Assembly: GCA_947384645.1 (NCBI GenBank)
Contig: CANDHX010000024.1
Span: 1 to 12,372 of the forward strand
Direction: 5' to 3'
Source: an uncultured Mycoplasmatota bacterium
GTDB taxonomy: Bacteria > Bacillota_I > Bacilli_A > RF39 > UBA660
Length of the DNA: 12,372 nucleotides
A model generated the notes under the pieces. That model was not told the origin of the DNA. It ran no database searches and saw only the letters and a list, made by a program, of their open reading frames with translations. Both the position numbers and the translations under genes were made by a program. Positions 1 through 6,481 of the stretch are shown one piece after another (position 1 is the first letter of the stretch; every line of letters starts with the position of its first letter).

Positions 1-47
1 CTACACCTACAGTTACACTCTTTCCCTACACGACGCTCTTCCGATCT
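1..47 (+). other. Illumina P5/TruSeq adapter contamination
   Basis: Bases 15-47 match the 33-nt TruSeq Read 1 adapter, beginning ACACTCTTTCCC and ending CTCTTCCGATCT. Bases 1-6 (CTACAC) match the end of the P5 flow-cell oligo. The eight bases between them (7-14, CTACAGTT) sit exactly where an i5 index belongs. Genomic sequence therefore starts at base 48. This is a library artefact at a contig end, and any gene boundary in these bases is false. Confidence 0.97.
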
Positions 48-771
48 ATAGAGAAGCAAAGTAAGTCATTACAAGACTAGAGATAAAACCGATTCCATAA
101 GGTAGGGCAAGAGTTCCATCTATTTCTAATAAATCGGGAATACTCAAAACGAAGGAACCGATAGAAACAGGTAGATATAGCATAAAGGCATATTTTAAAG
201 CTGTATCTCTATCGAGTTTTCTAATTAAACATCCGACTAGTACTGCTCCGCTTCTACTGATACCAGGAATTAGAGCAATCATTTGAAATAATCCTATAAC
301 GATAGCATCCTTAAATGTTAAATCCTTATCTTTTTTATTTCCATTTAATTTTCTAACTAAATACAAAAGAAGTGCTGTTATCAAAAAAGCTATGCCTAAA
401 AATTTAATATTAGATAGTTTACTCTCTATTACATCTTTAAATAAAACTCCTACAACGCCTGCTGGAACGCTTCCTAAAACGATTAGCCATGCATATTTAA
501 AATCTTCTTTTACTTGTGGCTTTACTCTTTCTTCTTTCTTAAATATATACTTAAAGAAGGATATAATAAGCCTAAAAATATCTTTTCTAAAGAGGAAGAA
601 AATAGCTAAAAAAGAAGCAAAATTTAGTAGTATTTCAAATGTCAAATCGTCAAAAGCATTTGTATTAAAAACATACCTCAAGACGACTAAGTGTCCACTC
701 GAAGAAATGGGCAAGGGTTCAGTAAGACCTTGGATGAGTCCAAAAATTAAGTATTTTATTATTTCTAACAT
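46..771 (-). CDS. uppP: Undecaprenyl-diphosphatase UppP (BacA family), 3' end cut off by adapter
   Basis: UppP is an integral membrane phosphatase that converts undecaprenyl pyrophosphate to undecaprenyl phosphate, recycling the carrier for peptidoglycan and other wall polymers; overexpression gives bacitracin resistance. Visible motifs are QGLTE at residues 14-18 (the family (E/Q)xxxE), PISSSGHL at 21-28 with the conserved Ser and His, and PGISRSG near 168-174. Several hydrophobic helices follow one another through the protein. Two positions differ from the usual consensus: TEPLP where TEFLP is common, and Val where PGxSRSxxT normally has Thr. The start is supported by AGAGGTGA just upstream of the ATG. 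The apparent TAG stop (46-48) takes two bases from the adapter, so it is not real; family members are usually about 265-280 residues, so roughly 30-40 residues are missing. The gene is divergent from the next unit. Confidence 0.93.
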   Translation of the reverse strand: MLEIIKYLIFGLIQGLTEPLPISSSGHLVVLRYVFNTNAFDDLTFEILLNFASFLAIFFLFRKDIFRLIISFFKYIFKKEERVKPQVKEDFKYAWLIVLGSVPAGVVGVLFKDVIESKLSNIKFLGIAFLITALLLYLVRKLNGNKKDKDLTFKDAIVIGLFQMIALIPGISRSGAVLVGCLIRKLDRDTALKYAFMLYLPVSIGSFVLSIPDLLEIDGTLALPYGIGFISSLVMTYFASL

Positions 772-824
772 AATATCACCTCTTAAATTATATAATAAAT
801 TTAAGAATTATAGAAATAAATTTT

Positions 825-842
825 AAAAGGAGTGGTAACATT
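825..842 (+). promoter_or_regulatory. Strong Shine-Dalgarno that selects an ATT start codon
   Basis: AAAAGGAGTGG at 825-835 is an almost ideal ribosome binding site. Seven bases after its AAGGAG core (827-832) lies ATT (840-842), which opens a clean reading frame to 1043. No ATG, GTG or TTG occurs in that frame at a proper distance; the nearest internal GTG (873) has only a weak AGG upstream. A GTG at 832 in another frame gives only six codons. Confidence 0.6.
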
Positions 843-1043
843 TTACGTATAATTGCCTACTTATTAGGTATCGTGTTCTTTAGCATCGGTTTAACATTTT
901 GTTTTTTTTATCTAAACTTGCTCTCTTTAGGTTATGGACTACTAGAATATTTTAAATTTATTTTAACAAAAATGGAATGTTTGAGCTTTCTTCTGGGTAT
1001 AATCTTAATAGCATGTTCTTTTATAGAAAGGAAACAAATATGA
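840..1043 (+). CDS. Small (67 aa) two-helix membrane protein with ATT start
   Basis: I do not recognise this protein by family. It would be missed by callers that need ATG/GTG/TTG. From the ATT the translation has a hydrophobic helix at about residues 4-29, an amphipathic segment around 30-45 containing LGYGLLEYFKF, a second hydrophobic stretch at about 48-62, and a charged tail ERKQI, which fits a two-pass small membrane protein with both ends inside. It stops at TGA 1041-1043, overlapping the next gene's ATG in the four-base ATGA arrangement typical of translational coupling. The strong ribosome binding site, the uninterrupted hydrophobic frame and the coupling together argue for a real gene. 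ATT initiation is known from infC in many bacteria, where it serves autoregulation; whether that applies here is inference. Confidence 0.65.
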   Translation: MLRIIAYLLGIVFFSIGLTFCFFYLNLLSLGYGLLEYFKFILTKMECLSFLLGIILIACSFIERKQI

Positions 1044-1585
1044 GAAATAGTTTTAATCTAGAAGTCGAATTTAGAGATGTGCCAAGAATGCCATATGAAT
1101 GGGAAAAAACTACCATGATTATGCATATAGATGTCAAACGAGTCTCGACATCTTTTCTAAAAAGAGTCCTTTTAAATGAAGGTAAAATAGATTACAAAGC
1201 TAATATTTTGCTCATAAGCGATGGAAAAAACTCACTAGTACTAAAGCTCGATAGAGATGGGGTTATTAAAAAGAGAAGTCATCTTGCTTTCACGGACTCC
1301 CTAGATATCTGTGAATATGCCTATAACTTAAGAGAAACGAATATCGATTTCGTTGAGTCGGGAGCGAAAGTTTTATATAAAAAAGGCAAATCGGTCGAAG
1401 AAGAGATGAAAGAATACATTATAGACTCGCTTAAAAAAGGTATGCCAGAAGATTTATCTAAATACTTATATTACCTCTATTTTGATGAGATAGAAGATTA
1501 TTCAGTCGATAAATTGATTAAAAGTATTAGAGGTTCTTCTATAGAAAAAAATATGAAACTATATAAATTCTTGATAGAAAGTTAA
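1040..1585 (+). CDS. Unrecognised 181-aa soluble protein, coupled to the small membrane protein
   Basis: No family is recognised. The ATG at 1040 is preferred over an upstream in-frame ATG at 977, because GAAAGGAAA lies just before it and the upstream extension falls inside the coding sequence of the small membrane protein. Residues 1 to about 110 alternate short hydrophobic and charged stretches, suggesting a beta-rich domain (for example NILLISDGKNSLVLKLD). From about 118 the sequence is charged and helical, with EEEMKEYIIDSLKKG and then a Tyr-rich KYLYYLYFDEIEDYS. There is no signal peptide or membrane segment, so a cytoplasmic location is likely. The ATGA overlap suggests it works with the membrane protein upstream, perhaps docking to it, but that is inference. 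A terminator begins at its stop codon. Confidence 0.75.
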   Translation: MRNSFNLEVEFRDVPRMPYEWEKTTMIMHIDVKRVSTSFLKRVLLNEGKIDYKANILLISDGKNSLVLKLDRDGVIKKRSHLAFTDSLDICEYAYNLRETNIDFVESGAKVLYKKGKSVEEEMKEYIIDSLKKGMPEDLSKYLYYLYFDEIEDYSVDKLIKSIRGSSIEKNMKLYKFLIES

Positions 1586-1612
1586 GTTATCGAATGATAG
1601 CTTTTTCTTTTT
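1585..1612 (+). terminator. Intrinsic terminator closing the two-gene unit
   Basis: The seven-base stem AGTTATC (1585-1591) pairs with GATAGCT (1596-1602) with one G-U pair, around a GAAT loop, and is followed by TTTTTCTTTTT. It starts at the last base of the preceding stop codon. Confidence 0.75.
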
Positions 1613-1669
1613 GATAAAATTTTTACTATAAAAACATATAATATGCGAATAAAAAAGATAACATACGTA

Positions 1670-1698
1670 TTAACTTTTTAAAAAATGTACGATATACT
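1670..1698 (+). promoter_or_regulatory. Sigma-A-type promoter for the short exported protein
   Basis: TTAACT (1670-1675) and TATACT (1693-1698) are separated by 17 bases, giving four of six and five of six matches to the -35 and -10 consensus. Transcription would start near 1705, about 33 bases before the ATG at 1738. The GAAGGAAA ribosome binding site (about 1722-1729) lies between. The remaining AT-rich bases from 1613 to 1669 show nothing else I can identify. Confidence 0.5.
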
Positions 1699-1737
1699 TT
1701 TTATTGTAGAGAATACTTGAAAGAAGGAAAATAAAAA

Positions 1738-1995
1738 ATGGAAGGACAAGAGAAAAGTTCAAAAACAAAAAGAGCAATAGTACTAACGCTTTGTGTGGTA
1801 ACATTAGTATTTGCATGTATTATGGGTACTTATGCATATTTCATAATAAATGTAAACAATGACAATAGACAAAATGCCCAAATAGATACAGGTACTATGA
1901 GGCTAACATTTGCCGAATGGAAAATCCATTTAGAAACGAAGGCACCGAACCTTAATGCTTATAAAAGAAATGTTATGGTAAAGTTTTTAATATAA
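1738..1995 (+). CDS. Short exported protein with SipW-dependent (TasA/camelysin-like) N-terminus, probably truncated
   Basis: The N-terminus has a charged region (KSSKTKR), a hydrophobic core at about residues 13-36 ending GTYAYF, then N-rich sequence and DTGTMRLTF at about 50-58. This arrangement, a hydrophobic helix ending in GTYA(Y/F)F followed by a xTGT(M/L)xLTF strand, is typical of SipW-processed surface or fibre proteins of the TasA/camelysin type, which usually run to about 200 residues. Here the frame continues only 27 residues into charged sequence without a recognisable beta-sandwich and stops at 85 aa. Neither other forward frame restores a longer product between 1920 and 2000, as both meet stops quickly. 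It has its own promoter and terminator. It may be a decayed gene remnant or a genuine mini-protein; I favour decay, modestly. Confidence 0.5.
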   Translation: MEGQEKSSKTKRAIVLTLCVVTLVFACIMGTYAYFIINVNNDNRQNAQIDTGTMRLTFAEWKIHLETKAPNLNAYKRNVMVKFLI

Positions 1996-2021
1996 AAATG
2001 AACTTTTTGAACTTAACTAAT

Positions 2022-2048
2022 AGAGCAACCAAGGCTCTCTTTTTTTTA
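2022..2048 (+). terminator. Intrinsic terminator after the short exported protein
   Basis: AGAGC (2022-2026) pairs with GCTCT (2034-2038) around a seven-base loop, followed by a C and then an eight-base T run continuing into T-rich sequence. The stem is short but the U tract is strong. Confidence 0.7.
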
Positions 2049-2116
2049 TTTATTTTTAACTATATATTAATAAAATAAACCCTTACCAATCGAACCACAC
2101 TAATGAAAGAAATCTT

Positions 2117-2145
2117 TTGCTTTTAAGAGGTTTTTGTTCTATAAT
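2117..2145 (+). promoter_or_regulatory. Sigma-A-type promoter of the RnfC-like operon
   Basis: TTGCTT (2117-2122) and a perfect TATAAT (2140-2145) are spaced by 17 bases. Transcription should begin near 2151-2153, leaving only about ten untranslated bases, which hold GGTGA, before the ATG at 2162. The in-frame TTG at 2117 is the -35 box itself and so cannot be the start codon. Confidence 0.65.
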
Positions 2146-2161
2146 TGAAGTGGTGAAAATT

Positions 2162-3355
2162 ATGCAGGAAGTAACCATTAAAAAGGATGCAAATATTAAA
2201 TTAAATGATACAATTAAAGATTTCTTAAATCCTAAATTTGTCTTTATCCCGATTAAATTTGGTTTTAAAATCAAAGTCAAAGACGACGAATACATCTATA
2301 AAAACGACATAGTAGCAATGGGTAGAAACGGTAAAATAATATATTCAGGTGTAAGTGGGAAAGTTTTAGGCGTTAAAGAAATGACTTACTTTAAAGACAA
2401 AAAGATACCGAGCGTCGTAATCGAAAACGATTTTAAAGAAAACATGAAGACCAAAAAAAGTGCCAAACTCTTTATAAATGAATACACAAAAACTGAAATT
2501 CTAAATTTATTAAACGACACATCCATTTCCTACAAAGGGACATACCTAGTCGATAAAGTAGGCAAGTCTTCCGATTTAATAGTCATAAACGGTGTAGAAG
2601 TAGAACCATATTTTGGCAATAAATACTTTATCCTAAAAGAAAATATGGATATCATATTAGAAACTGTCGATATACTCGGTACGGTAATGGGGTCAAAAGA
2701 AATATACATTGCCCTTAAAAATACAGATGCCACCCTCATCTCTACTTTGACAAATATCTTGGGAACATATCCAAACATAAAACTCAAGCTTGTAACTGAT
2801 GCCTACCCAAATGGATTAGAACCAGTACTAAAAAAGAAACTTAAAATCGATGATGCCGTATTTTTCGATGTTCAAGAAATATTATCTATTTATCACATCT
2901 TAAAACGAGAGCGACCAGTCACCGAGCAACTTATTACAGTAACAGGCGACGGGGTCACTCCAAACCAAGTTTTAAGAGTAAAGACTGGGACACTTTTATC
3001 GGAGATATTCATAAACAACTTCGACTTCACAACTGGTGGAGTGGAGGTATACCTAAACGGTTCTCTGCACGGCGAATTAGTAAAAAGTTTCAAATACGTT
3101 GTGGACTCCGATATAGATGGCATTTTCATCTCGCAAAAAGAAGAAAAAAAAGAAGAGCCTTGTCTTCTATGTGGACTATGCTCCAAACACTGTCCCGTCG
3201 GTTTAAATCCCAAATATGTATACGACCATAAAGGCAACGTAAAGCCTTCATACAAAGAAGGATGCATAGACTGTGGACTTTGCAATTATCTGTGTCCAGC
3301 TAATAGAAATTTGAGAAGTTCTATGAAGAAGAAGAGTGAGGAGACATCGGTATGA
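2162..3355 (+). CDS. RnfC-like iron-sulfur protein with degenerate nucleotide-binding loop
   Basis: This 397-residue protein belongs to the RnfC/NqrA-related family, whose classical members take electrons from NADH to ferredoxin at the membrane Rnf complex. Residues 1-90 form the N-terminal barrel-sandwich region. Residues 122-240 correspond to the flavin/NADH domain, with DLIVINGVEVEPYF (138-151) matching the family's LIINGxExEPY and AYPNGLEPVLKK (214-225) matching YPxGxEKxL. Residues 255-285 look like the SLBB segment. Two complete 4Fe-4S motifs follow at C334/C337/C340/C344-P and C368/C371/C374/C378-P. The glycine-rich GGAGFPT loop expected just before LIING is absent; the sequence there is SISYKGTYLVDKVGKSS. 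Electron transfer through clusters is therefore plausible, while NADH oxidation is doubtful. It overlaps the next gene by four bases (ATGA). Family membership is firm; function is inferred. Confidence 0.85.
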   Translation: MQEVTIKKDANIKLNDTIKDFLNPKFVFIPIKFGFKIKVKDDEYIYKNDIVAMGRNGKIIYSGVSGKVLGVKEMTYFKDKKIPSVVIENDFKENMKTKKSAKLFINEYTKTEILNLLNDTSISYKGTYLVDKVGKSSDLIVINGVEVEPYFGNKYFILKENMDIILETVDILGTVMGSKEIYIALKNTDATLISTLTNILGTYPNIKLKLVTDAYPNGLEPVLKKKLKIDDAVFFDVQEILSIYHILKRERPVTEQLITVTGDGVTPNQVLRVKTGTLLSEIFINNFDFTTGGVEVYLNGSLHGELVKSFKYVVDSDIDGIFISQKEEKKEEPCLLCGLCSKHCPVGLNPKYVYDHKGNVKPSYKEGCIDCGLCNYLCPANRNLRSSMKKKSEETSV

Positions 3356-4230
3356 AGAAACACAGTTTAAACACCCAGCTATATCTCACGTACTTAATAT
3401 GCTTTATACCGCTTTTCATATATGGTTTCTATAAAAATGGCATAAGATTATACTACAAGGACGTAATCGGAGCACTAGAGATGTTTAGACCGATACTTAT
3501 CTTAGTAAGCGGAGTAACGGGGGCTATACTTGGAGTCATCATTCGTGAACACAAAAATATCAAAGATAAAAACTTTAATCTTTTGAATAAATGTAAAGAG
3601 TGTGTCGTCGAAGCAATCCTAACTGTAGCAATCCTTCCCTTAAAAACGAACCCTCTAATAGTTTTTGCAGTAACCTGTTTAGCGAGTATACTGCTCTATA
3701 AAATCAAAATAAATAAGATGTGCATCATGTACATAGTGATAGAAGGAATAAATGTCTTAATAGGAAATAACAACTTTAGAAATCCATATGAACTGAGTAC
3801 GGTTTTAAATTACGATGCCATGGACTTATTCTTAGGAAAAGGACTCGGTGGAATATATGCCACCTCGATAATCTTCATAATCGTGGGTGCTATTCTACTC
3901 TCATTTAATAAACTATACAAAAAAGAAATGGTCTACTCTTCATTGATAGTATTTTTGCTTTCAGGAGCAATATTTTACATGATAAAAGGCGACTATGCAT
4001 CGATATTGCCGTATATATTTGGATATAATGTCTTATTCATCATGGTGTTCATCTCGCCTTGCATATACTCATCGTGTTACACCGTAAAAGGACAGATATT
4101 GTCAGGCATTCTAATAGGATTAATGACGTTTCTATTATCCTTCATAACGCTTTATACTTCATGCATACTTGCCGTTTTAATAACCAGCTTAACTAAAAAT
4201 GTTCTAGATAGAATATTTGTTATAAAATAA
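3352..4230 (+). CDS. RnfD/NqrB-like membrane protein lacking the usual flavin-attachment motif
   Basis: This is a very hydrophobic 292-residue protein with about eight to nine membrane segments. Homology to RnfD is seen at several ordered landmarks: VVEAILTVAILPL (85-97) for the family's TGLLLALxLPP, LFLGKGLGGIYATS (159-172) for LFLGNxPGSIGETS, TVKGQILSGILIGLMTFLL (244-262) for the GQILYGxLIGLLTxL segment, and a C-terminal LITSLTKNVLDR resembling LLMNxxxPLID. RnfD normally carries covalently bound FMN on the Thr of an SGAT-like motif, and I find no such motif; the FMATDPVTSP segment is also replaced by FISPCIYSSCYT. Its position directly after the RnfC-like gene with an ATGA overlap strongly supports a functional pair. 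Canonical Rnf chemistry is unlikely without the flavin and the missing G, E, A and B subunits, unless those are encoded elsewhere. Confidence 0.75.
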   Translation: MKKHSLNTQLYLTYLICFIPLFIYGFYKNGIRLYYKDVIGALEMFRPILILVSGVTGAILGVIIREHKNIKDKNFNLLNKCKECVVEAILTVAILPLKTNPLIVFAVTCLASILLYKIKINKMCIMYIVIEGINVLIGNNNFRNPYELSTVLNYDAMDLFLGKGLGGIYATSIIFIIVGAILLSFNKLYKKEMVYSSLIVFLLSGAIFYMIKGDYASILPYIFGYNVLFIMVFISPCIYSSCYTVKGQILSGILIGLMTFLLSFITLYTSCILAVLITSLTKNVLDRIFVIK

Positions 4231-4242
4231 AAGGAGAATTCT

Positions 4243-5820
4243 ATGAAAAATAAAATAATAAATATAATAATTACTGCCGTATTTGCTTTGATATATTTCT
4301 ATATAGCAATACCGGCTATCAATCTAACGAGCCCGGCTTTTTATGCCTATATAATAGCTATATTAGCTGTTTATGGTCTATTGGATTTAACTACTTCGAT
4401 CGAAATGATATCGAGAAGAAAAGTAGAGTTTAAATTCAATACTTTACTACTGATACCCGTTATCATCCTAGGAATAATAATCGTAAATTTCATTGCAGCA
4501 CCGATTTTCAATTCTAAAGCATATGCAAATAGAATAACGATAGATGAAACAGGCGACTTTGCTAAAGATATAAAAGCCGTCGACTTTAAAAAAGTACCTC
4601 TACTAGATAAGGGCTCTAGTCAAAAATTAGGCGATAGAACGATGGGTGAGATGAGCGATTTAGTAAGTCAATACTACGTAAGCGACTTATATACTCAAAT
4701 CAGTTATAACGAAGACATCGTAAGAGTAACTCCGTTGGAATATGCGAGTATCATCAAATATTTTTCCAATAGAAAAGAAGGAGTAAAAGGGTATATCTCT
4801 GTAAACTCAGTTACAGGAGACGCCAACATCGAAAGATTAGATAAAGGAATGAAATATGTCCCAAGTGCTTTTTTAAATGAAGACATGATGAGACATTTGC
4901 GGTTTAAATATCCGTCAACTATTTTTGGCACGTATACCTTTGAAATAGATGACGAAGGTAAACCTTATTACATAATACCAATAGTCAAATACATCGCAGT
5001 AGGAGCAAGAAGAGATATAAGTGGGGTAATAGTTTTAGACCCAGTAACTGGCGAAACTGAAAAATACGACACAGGTTCGATTCCAAACTGGATAGACCAC
5101 GTATATGAGCCAGACCTAATAATCGAACAGACGGACGACTGGGGCACATACAAGGGCGGCTTCTGGAATTCGATATTTGCTCAAAAGAACGTCACGAATA
5201 CGACAGACGGTTATAATTATTTAGCGATGGATGGCGATATATTCCTCTATACGGGTATCACTTCTATCCAAAGCGATGAATCGAACTTAGGATTTATTCT
5301 ATCTAATATGAGAACAAAAGAGACTGTATTTTATACTGCTCCGGGTGCCGAAGAATATAGTGCCATGGCCAGTGCCGAAGGACTTGTTCAAGAAAAAAAA
5401 TACGAAAGTACCTTCCCACTCCTCATAAACTTAAACAATAGACCGACCTATCTAGTGAGTTTAAAAGATGCAGCAGGCCTCGTCAAAAAATATGCATTCA
5501 TAGATGTCCAAGACTATCAAAAAGTGACCGTGTCCGATGTAACTTTAGGTATCGAAAAAGCTAGTACCGCTTACCTAAACGAGTTCAATTTAGTAGACGA
5601 ATTGGAAACGACTTCTAGCGAGATTAAGATATCATCTATCAAAACGGCTATCATTGATGGCAATACGGTCTATTACATAATAGATGATGCAAAGAAAAAA
5701 TATAGTGCATCGATTACAGTATCTAAAGACATTTTACCATTTTTAAATGTAGGAGATAACATAAAAATCTCTTATGTCGAAGGAGAAGTCAATACTATAA
5801 AAGAAATAATAACCGAATAA
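4243..5820 (+). CDS. Membrane-anchored protein with large extracytoplasmic domain, unknown function
   Basis: I do not recognise this 525-residue protein. Three hydrophobic segments lie at about residues 5-26, 31-50 and 66-88. The basic SRRK between the second and third suggests a cytoplasmic loop, placing residues from about 89 onward (roughly 435 residues) outside. That domain contains two similar beta-hairpin-like stretches, GYISVNSVTGDANIERLDKG (about 183-202) and GVIVLDPVTGETEKYDTG (about 260-277), which resemble the strand-xxTGxxxx pattern of PepSY-type domains. The C-terminal 90 or so residues look beta-rich and end in a V-G-D-N-I-K-I-S-Y segment. No flavin-attachment SGAT motif or heme CxxCH is present. 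AAAAGGAG sits just before the ATG, and the 12-base gap to the RnfD-like gene implies cotranscription. It occupies the place where RnfG would normally be; a role as an extracytoplasmic partner is inference. Confidence 0.75.
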   Translation: MKNKIINIIITAVFALIYFYIAIPAINLTSPAFYAYIIAILAVYGLLDLTTSIEMISRRKVEFKFNTLLLIPVIILGIIIVNFIAAPIFNSKAYANRITIDETGDFAKDIKAVDFKKVPLLDKGSSQKLGDRTMGEMSDLVSQYYVSDLYTQISYNEDIVRVTPLEYASIIKYFSNRKEGVKGYISVNSVTGDANIERLDKGMKYVPSAFLNEDMMRHLRFKYPSTIFGTYTFEIDDEGKPYYIIPIVKYIAVGARRDISGVIVLDPVTGETEKYDTGSIPNWIDHVYEPDLIIEQTDDWGTYKGGFWNSIFAQKNVTNTTDGYNYLAMDGDIFLYTGITSIQSDESNLGFILSNMRTKETVFYTAPGAEEYSAMASAEGLVQEKKYESTFPLLINLNNRPTYLVSLKDAAGLVKKYAFIDVQDYQKVTVSDVTLGIEKASTAYLNEFNLVDELETTSSEIKISSIKTAIIDGNTVYYIIDDAKKKYSASITVSKDILPFLNVGDNIKISYVEGEVNTIKEIITE

Positions 5821-5842
5821 TATATAAAGGGTGTGGTTTACT

Positions 5843-6481
5843 ATGTATGTAAATCTAAACGGATTTTCGACAAACGTCATCGTCAAAAGAAAAGCTATAA
5901 AAAACATCTATTTCAAGTGGGAAAACGATGACCTCGTCGTGACCTGTAATACGTATTTGAGTCATGCTGAAATCGAAAAATTGATTAAAAAAAATTCTAA
6001 AAGTCTCCAAAATCTAAAAAAGCGAACTCCCAAAAGCGATTTAAAGAGCAACGAAATGTACTTTTTAGGAGAGAAATACGTCGTCGAATACGACGGAGTC
6101 AGCAGAACTTATATAGACGGCAATAAAATAATCAGTAAAAACGAGGCGGAACTTCAAAAATTCTTGAACTATCAATGCACGGTGATCTTCAATAGTAGAC
6201 TAGAAAGACTAAAAGTTCAATTCAAAGACTTGCCGAATTTTAGCTTAAGAATAAGACATATGACGACTAGATGGGGCGTATGTAATACAAAAAGTATGAC
6301 CATAACACTAAATTCCGAATTGATAAAAAAAGATGTATCTCTAATCGATTATGTCATCATTCACGAATTGTGCCACTTCAAACACATGAACCACTCGAGC
6401 GAGTTCTGGAGCGAAGTAGAAAAATACTATCCATACCACAAGCTTGCTAGAAAGATGTTAAAGGAGAGTCAGAATGATTGA
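5843..6481 (+). CDS. YgjP-type (M48-related) zinc metallopeptidase-like protein
   Basis: This is a 212-residue cytoplasmic protein of the YgjP/DUF45 family of small predicted zinc metallopeptidases. Diagnostic features are MYFLGEKY (72-79), the conserved TTRWGVCNTKSMTITLN region (141-157), and HELCH (174-178) with a third ligand His184 in HMNHSSEFW, followed by the conserved YPYHKLARKML tail. Zinc ligands and the catalytic Glu are all present. ATG 5843 is chosen over an in-frame GTG at 5831, because AAAGGGTG at 5826-5833 would overlap that GTG but sits about nine bases before the ATG. It follows the preceding gene by 22 bases and overlaps the methyltransferase gene by eight, so it is probably part of the same operon. 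The physiological substrate of the family is not established. Confidence 0.88.
   Translation: MYVNLNGFSTNVIVKRKAIKNIYFKWENDDLVVTCNTYLSHAEIEKLIKKNSKSLQNLKKRTPKSDLKSNEMYFLGEKYVVEYDGVSRTYIDGNKIISKNEAELQKFLNYQCTVIFNSRLERLKVQFKDLPNFSLRIRHMTTRWGVCNTKSMTITLNSELIKKDVSLIDYVIIHELCHFKHMNHSSEFWSEVEKYYPYHKLARKMLKESQND

Noticed and set aside
392..826. Plus-strand open frame of 144 codons opposite uppP
   Set aside because: It runs antisense through a clear UppP coding sequence, has no ribosome binding site, and its translation is low-complexity Lys/Ser/Ile of no recognisable kind.
977..1039. N-terminal extension of the 181-aa protein starting at ATG 977
   Set aside because: This stretch is the second membrane segment of the small protein in another frame. 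The ATG at 1040 has its own ribosome binding site and an ATGA overlap.
2117..2161. TTG start giving a 412-aa RnfC-like protein
   Set aside because: The TTG is the -35 element of the promoter whose -10 box is at 2140-2145, so it is not transcribed from it. ATG 2162 has GGTGA just upstream.
2893..3285. Minus-strand frame of 130 codons opposite the RnfC-like Fe-S region
   Set aside because: It is a shadow of a gene with complete, ordered 4Fe-4S motifs, and has no ribosome binding site.
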